From positions 1 through 64,000 of the forward strand of contig JAEZLH010000033.1 of assembly GCA_023435895.1 (NCBI GenBank): a stretch of 64,000 bases of DNA, given 5' to 3'. The notes under the pieces were generated by a model, which saw only the letters and a program-made list of their open reading frames with translations, ran no database searches and had not been told where the DNA came from. This stretch comes from Bacillota bacterium. Its GTDB lineage: Bacteria > Bacillota > Clostridia > Lachnospirales > Lachnospiraceae. Each line of letters begins with the position of its first letter. The first letter of the stretch is position 1. A program made the translations under genes and the position numbers. Of the stretch, positions 61,555 to 64,000 are shown one piece after another.

Positions 61555-62346
61555 ATGATTACGATGGAAAACGTATGCAAATCGTATAAGATTGCAAAAC
61601 GAAACGCAGGTTTTAAAGAAGCCTGCAAAGCACTTTTTCAACGAGAATACGATGAAATCCATGCACTCAAGGACGTAAGCTTTACGATCAACGACGGAGA
61701 AATGGTAGGTTACATCGGTCCGAACGGAGCCGGAAAAAGCTCCACAATCAAAATTCTAAGTGGAATCTTAACACCTGATGGCGGTCGCTGCCTTGTAGAC
61801 GGGCGTGTCCCGTGGAAGAACCGAATTGACCATGTGCGGGATATCGGCGTGGTATTCGGACAGCGCTCACAGCTATGGTGGGATGTTCCAATCCTAGACT
61901 CCTTTGAATTATTAAAGGATATCTATTCTATTTCAAAACAAGTATATCAATCCAACCTTGATGAATTAACTGAACTTCTTAACTTAGGAGAGCTACTGCG
62001 CTCACCCACCCGTCAGCTCTCACTGGGACAACGTATGCGTTGTGAGATTGCGGCTTCTTTGCTGCACAGTCCTAGGATACTATTCCTGGATGAACCCACC
62101 ATTGGACTGGATGCAGTGTCAAAGCTCGCCGTTAGAGACTTTATTCTGAAACGGAATAAAACGCATCATACAACAGTGATTTTAACGACTCACGATATGC
62201 AGGATATTGAAGCCTTAACAAAAAGAATTATTTTGATAGGGAAAGGCCAGATTTTGATGGATGGTACGCTAGAGGATATCCATCAAGGGAAGAATAAAAA
62301 CATAGATGAAACGGTGGCTGAATTATATCGCACCTATGATATATAG
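61555..62346 (+). CDS. ABC-2 type exporter ATP-binding protein
   Basis: The 263-residue ATPase has Walker A GPNGAGKSSTIK, Q-loop VFGQRSQLWWDVP, a signature of the form LSLGQRMRCEIA, Walker B ILFLDEPTIGLD and H-loop LTTHDMQDIE. The LSLGQ signature and the SQLWWD stretch are typical of ATPases that pair with two ABC2_membrane_6 permeases. AGGAGG lies 8 bases before the ATG. It is the first gene of a three-gene plus-strand operon. The exported substrate is unknown. Confidence 0.93.
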   Translation: MITMENVCKSYKIAKRNAGFKEACKALFQREYDEIHALKDVSFTINDGEMVGYIGPNGAGKSSTIKILSGILTPDGGRCLVDGRVPWKNRIDHVRDIGVVFGQRSQLWWDVPILDSFELLKDIYSISKQVYQSNLDELTELLNLGELLRSPTRQLSLGQRMRCEIAASLLHSPRILFLDEPTIGLDAVSKLAVRDFILKRNKTHHTTVILTTHDMQDIEALTKRIILIGKGQILMDGTLEDIHQGKNKNIDETVAELYRTYDI

Positions 62347-62356
62347 GGGGTATACC

Positions 62357-63160
62357 ATGCAGAAATATACCGCATTCTTTCGTCTTAGATTTTCGATGGG
62401 TCTTCAATACCGTACCGCTGCATTTGCCGGTATTATTACTCAATTTACTTGGGGCATTATGGAAATTCTTACCTTTCGGGCGTTTTATCAAGCAGATCCC
62501 TCCTCCTTTCCAATGACCTTTTATTCCACTGCCTCCTATATCTGGCTGCAGCAAGCCTTTTTGGCCTTTTTTGCCGTATGGTTGATGGAAAATGAAATAT
62601 TTGATTCCATTATGAATGGAAATATTGCATATGAGTTATGCCGTCCGGTAAGTATTTATCATATGTGGTTTACAAGAAGCATTGCAAATCGGCTGTCAAA
62701 GGCTGTCCTTCGATGTTTTCCTATTTTAATCGTTGCCATATTTTTACCTGCCCCCTACGGACTATGTATACCACCAAGCTTTTTACATTTCATACTCTTT
62801 CTGCTGACTCTTATACTTGGACTAGGAGTAACAGTGGCTTTCTGTATGCTGATCTATGTGCTTACCTTTTTTACCATATCCCCCAGCGGGCTTCGAATGT
62901 TATTTATCTGTATGGGAGATTTTTTTGCCGGTGCCGTAATTCCATTGCCCTTTTTTCCTCCAAAAATACAAATGGTTATGGAACTATTACCCTTTGCTGC
63001 CATGCAAAATGTTGCACTTCGAGTTTATAGCGGAAGCATGACTGACTTACAGATGACGAAAGCAATCGCTTTGCAGTTCTTTTGGTTCCTGGTGCTTGTA
63101 GCATCCGGCAAGAAACTTTGTGGTAAGGCGGAAAAACGTGTTACGGTGCAAGGAGGATAA
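62357..63160 (+). CDS. ABC-2 family permease, first subunit
   Basis: The 267-residue membrane protein has about six helices and resembles the ABC2_membrane_6 family: MQKYTAFFRLRFSMGLQYRTAAFAG at the N-terminus, ENEIFDSIMNGNIAYELCRPVSIY in the first cytoplasmic loop and FFAGAVIPLPFFPPKIQMVMELLPFAAMQN near the end. The start is at 62357, ten bases after the ATPase stop and behind GGGGG; the frame from 62306 overlaps the ATPase gene without a ribosome site. Confidence 0.9.
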   Translation: MQKYTAFFRLRFSMGLQYRTAAFAGIITQFTWGIMEILTFRAFYQADPSSFPMTFYSTASYIWLQQAFLAFFAVWLMENEIFDSIMNGNIAYELCRPVSIYHMWFTRSIANRLSKAVLRCFPILIVAIFLPAPYGLCIPPSFLHFILFLLTLILGLGVTVAFCMLIYVLTFFTISPSGLRMLFICMGDFFAGAVIPLPFFPPKIQMVMELLPFAAMQNVALRVYSGSMTDLQMTKAIALQFFWFLVLVASGKKLCGKAEKRVTVQGG

Positions 63161-63335
63161 AGTGAGAACAAGCACTTGCTATGGTTGTTTTAAGACTTTC
63201 AAACAGTGTAACTACTATTGTATAAAGGGGTCTTTAATCATCCGAAACATACCATTATCTTTAGAATTTGAACTTGCACCATACTAGCTACAATATTGGT
63301 TTTGTATGATGTTTACACCGGAATGGAGGTTAATA

Positions 63336-64000
63336 ATGTTTTTAATAAACAAAAAAGGATTTCATAAAATATTTAAACTATACATGCATTATGTATCCAT
63401 TAATATCCGCAGTATGATGCAGTATAAGACTTCCTTTTTGCTTACTGCTATCGGACAGTTTCTGGTATCCTTTAATGTATTTCTAGGCGTATTCTTTATG
63501 TTTCAACGCTTTTCACAGGTAAAGGGTTTCACTTATAGCGAGGTATTACTTTGCTTCTCTATTATGTTATTGGAATTTTCGATTGCTGAAATGTATGCTA
63601 GAGGGTTTGATATGTTCCCCGGTATGGTCAGAGACGGAAGCTTTGACAGAGTCCTTGTGAGACCGCAGAATGAAATACTACAGGTTCTTGGCAGTAAATT
63701 CGAGCTGACAAGAATTGGACGAATGTTGCAGGCAATTGTTATGTTTGTATACGGTGTCTCAAAAAGCGATGTTGTATGGACGCCGTCAAGAATATTGACA
63801 GTAATATTTATGCTGATGGGCGGAACCGCTCTCTTTACGGGGATATTTCTAATTTACGCTACTCTATGCTTTTTTACGTTGGATGGGCTAGAATTCATGA
63901 ATGTTTTAACAGACGGTGCCAGGGAATATGGCAAGTATCCGCTTAGCGTATACGGAAAGCGGATGCTGCAGTTTACCACCTTTTTAGTTCCCTACAGCTT
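63336..64000 (+). CDS. ABC-2 family permease, second subunit (cut by window end)
   Basis: An open frame begins at ATG 63336 behind GGAGG and runs past the window end. The first ~221 residues start MFLINKKGFHKIFKLYMHYV and include RSMMQYKTSFLLTAIGQFLV, MFPGMVRDGSFDRVLVRPQNE and ILTVIFMLMGGTALFTGIF. The RDGSFDRVLVRP loop is the counterpart of the MNGNIAYELCRP loop in the preceding permease, so this is the partner subunit. The 175-base gap before it shows nothing further. Confidence 0.9.
   Translation, partial: MFLINKKGFHKIFKLYMHYVSINIRSMMQYKTSFLLTAIGQFLVSFNVFLGVFFMFQRFSQVKGFTYSEVLLCFSIMLLEFSIAEMYARGFDMFPGMVRDGSFDRVLVRPQNEILQVLGSKFELTRIGRMLQAIVMFVYGVSKSDVVWTPSRILTVIFMLMGGTALFTGIFLIYATLCFFTLDGLEFMNVLTDGAREYGKYPLSVYGKRMLQFTTFLVPYS

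Noticed and set aside
61555..63160. The ABC ATPase here as the missing sugar-import ATPase
   Set aside because: Its motifs and its two partner permeases are of the ABC-2 exporter type, not the MalK/MsmX class.

Overview
The window looks like a low-GC Firmicutes chromosome, most likely a plant-polysaccharide-degrading member of the Lachnospiraceae (Clostridium cluster XIVa, Lachnoclostridium phytofermentans-like). The grounds are AT-rich sequence, strong GGAGG ribosome binding sites, lipoprotein-type solute-binding proteins, YesM/YesN-type two-component control of sugar ABC importers, and many carbohydrate-active enzymes. The species assignment is inference. No rRNA, tRNA or CRISPR array was seen.

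Layout. 0.2-9.1 kb: housekeeping and accessory genes on the minus strand (Na+/H+ antiporter, class III aminotransferase, U32 protein, GNAT acetyltransferase, large secreted C39-like multidomain protein). 9.6-10.3 kb: sfsA (+). 10.4-22.8 kb: an alpha-mannoside-type locus. It has a solute-binding protein, two permeases, a HAD phosphatase, a GH38 enzyme and a second orphan binding protein on the minus strand, with a divergent YesM/YesN pair on the plus strand. 23.2-28.3 kb: an OmpR-type regulator, histidine kinase, ABC ATPase and FtsX-like permease (membrane-stress or antimicrobial-peptide style module). 28.4-30.0 kb: an IS110-family element with a candidate bridge RNA upstream of its transposase. 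30.2-36.6 kb: C39-like protein, putative Zn-dependent phospholipase C-like protein, chemoreceptor, MarR/MFS efflux pair and a cytidylate-kinase-like protein. 36.7-40.2 kb: polar amino acid ABC importer. 40.3-58.9 kb: a maltodextrin/starch utilisation cluster. In transcription order it runs LacI regulator, GH13 maltodextrinase, malQ, malP, malE, malF, malG, secreted GH13 amylase, GH133-type debranching enzyme and two GH13 oligo-alpha-glucosidases. 59.3-61.0 kb: a secreted clan GH-A hydrolase with a ricin-type CBM13. 61.5-64.0 kb: an ABC-2 exporter (ATPase plus two permeases, the second cut by the window end).

How it works together. Extracellular starch would be trimmed by the lipoprotein amylase. 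Maltodextrins are imported by MalEFG and broken down inside by MalQ, MalP, GH13 and debranching enzymes. Neither sugar importer has its own ATPase, so a shared MsmX/MalK-type ATPase elsewhere is implied. The LacI-type repressor gene has a TTGACA-17-TATATT promoter overlapped by a palindromic operator, and a second perfect copy of that operator lies before the GH13 gene.

The least-explained material is intergenic. I find three families of long imperfect palindromes, each with two copies far apart in the window (A: 6.2 and 38.3 kb; B: 2.3 and 47.7 kb; C: 47.9 and 59.2 kb). All three ABC importer operons carry a large hairpin between the binding-protein gene and the permease genes. There are also two tandem repeat arrays (24 bp and 36 bp), a perfect 28-bp palindrome at the MFS promoter, and a GH38 enzyme whose usual nucleophile position reads Asn instead of Asp.
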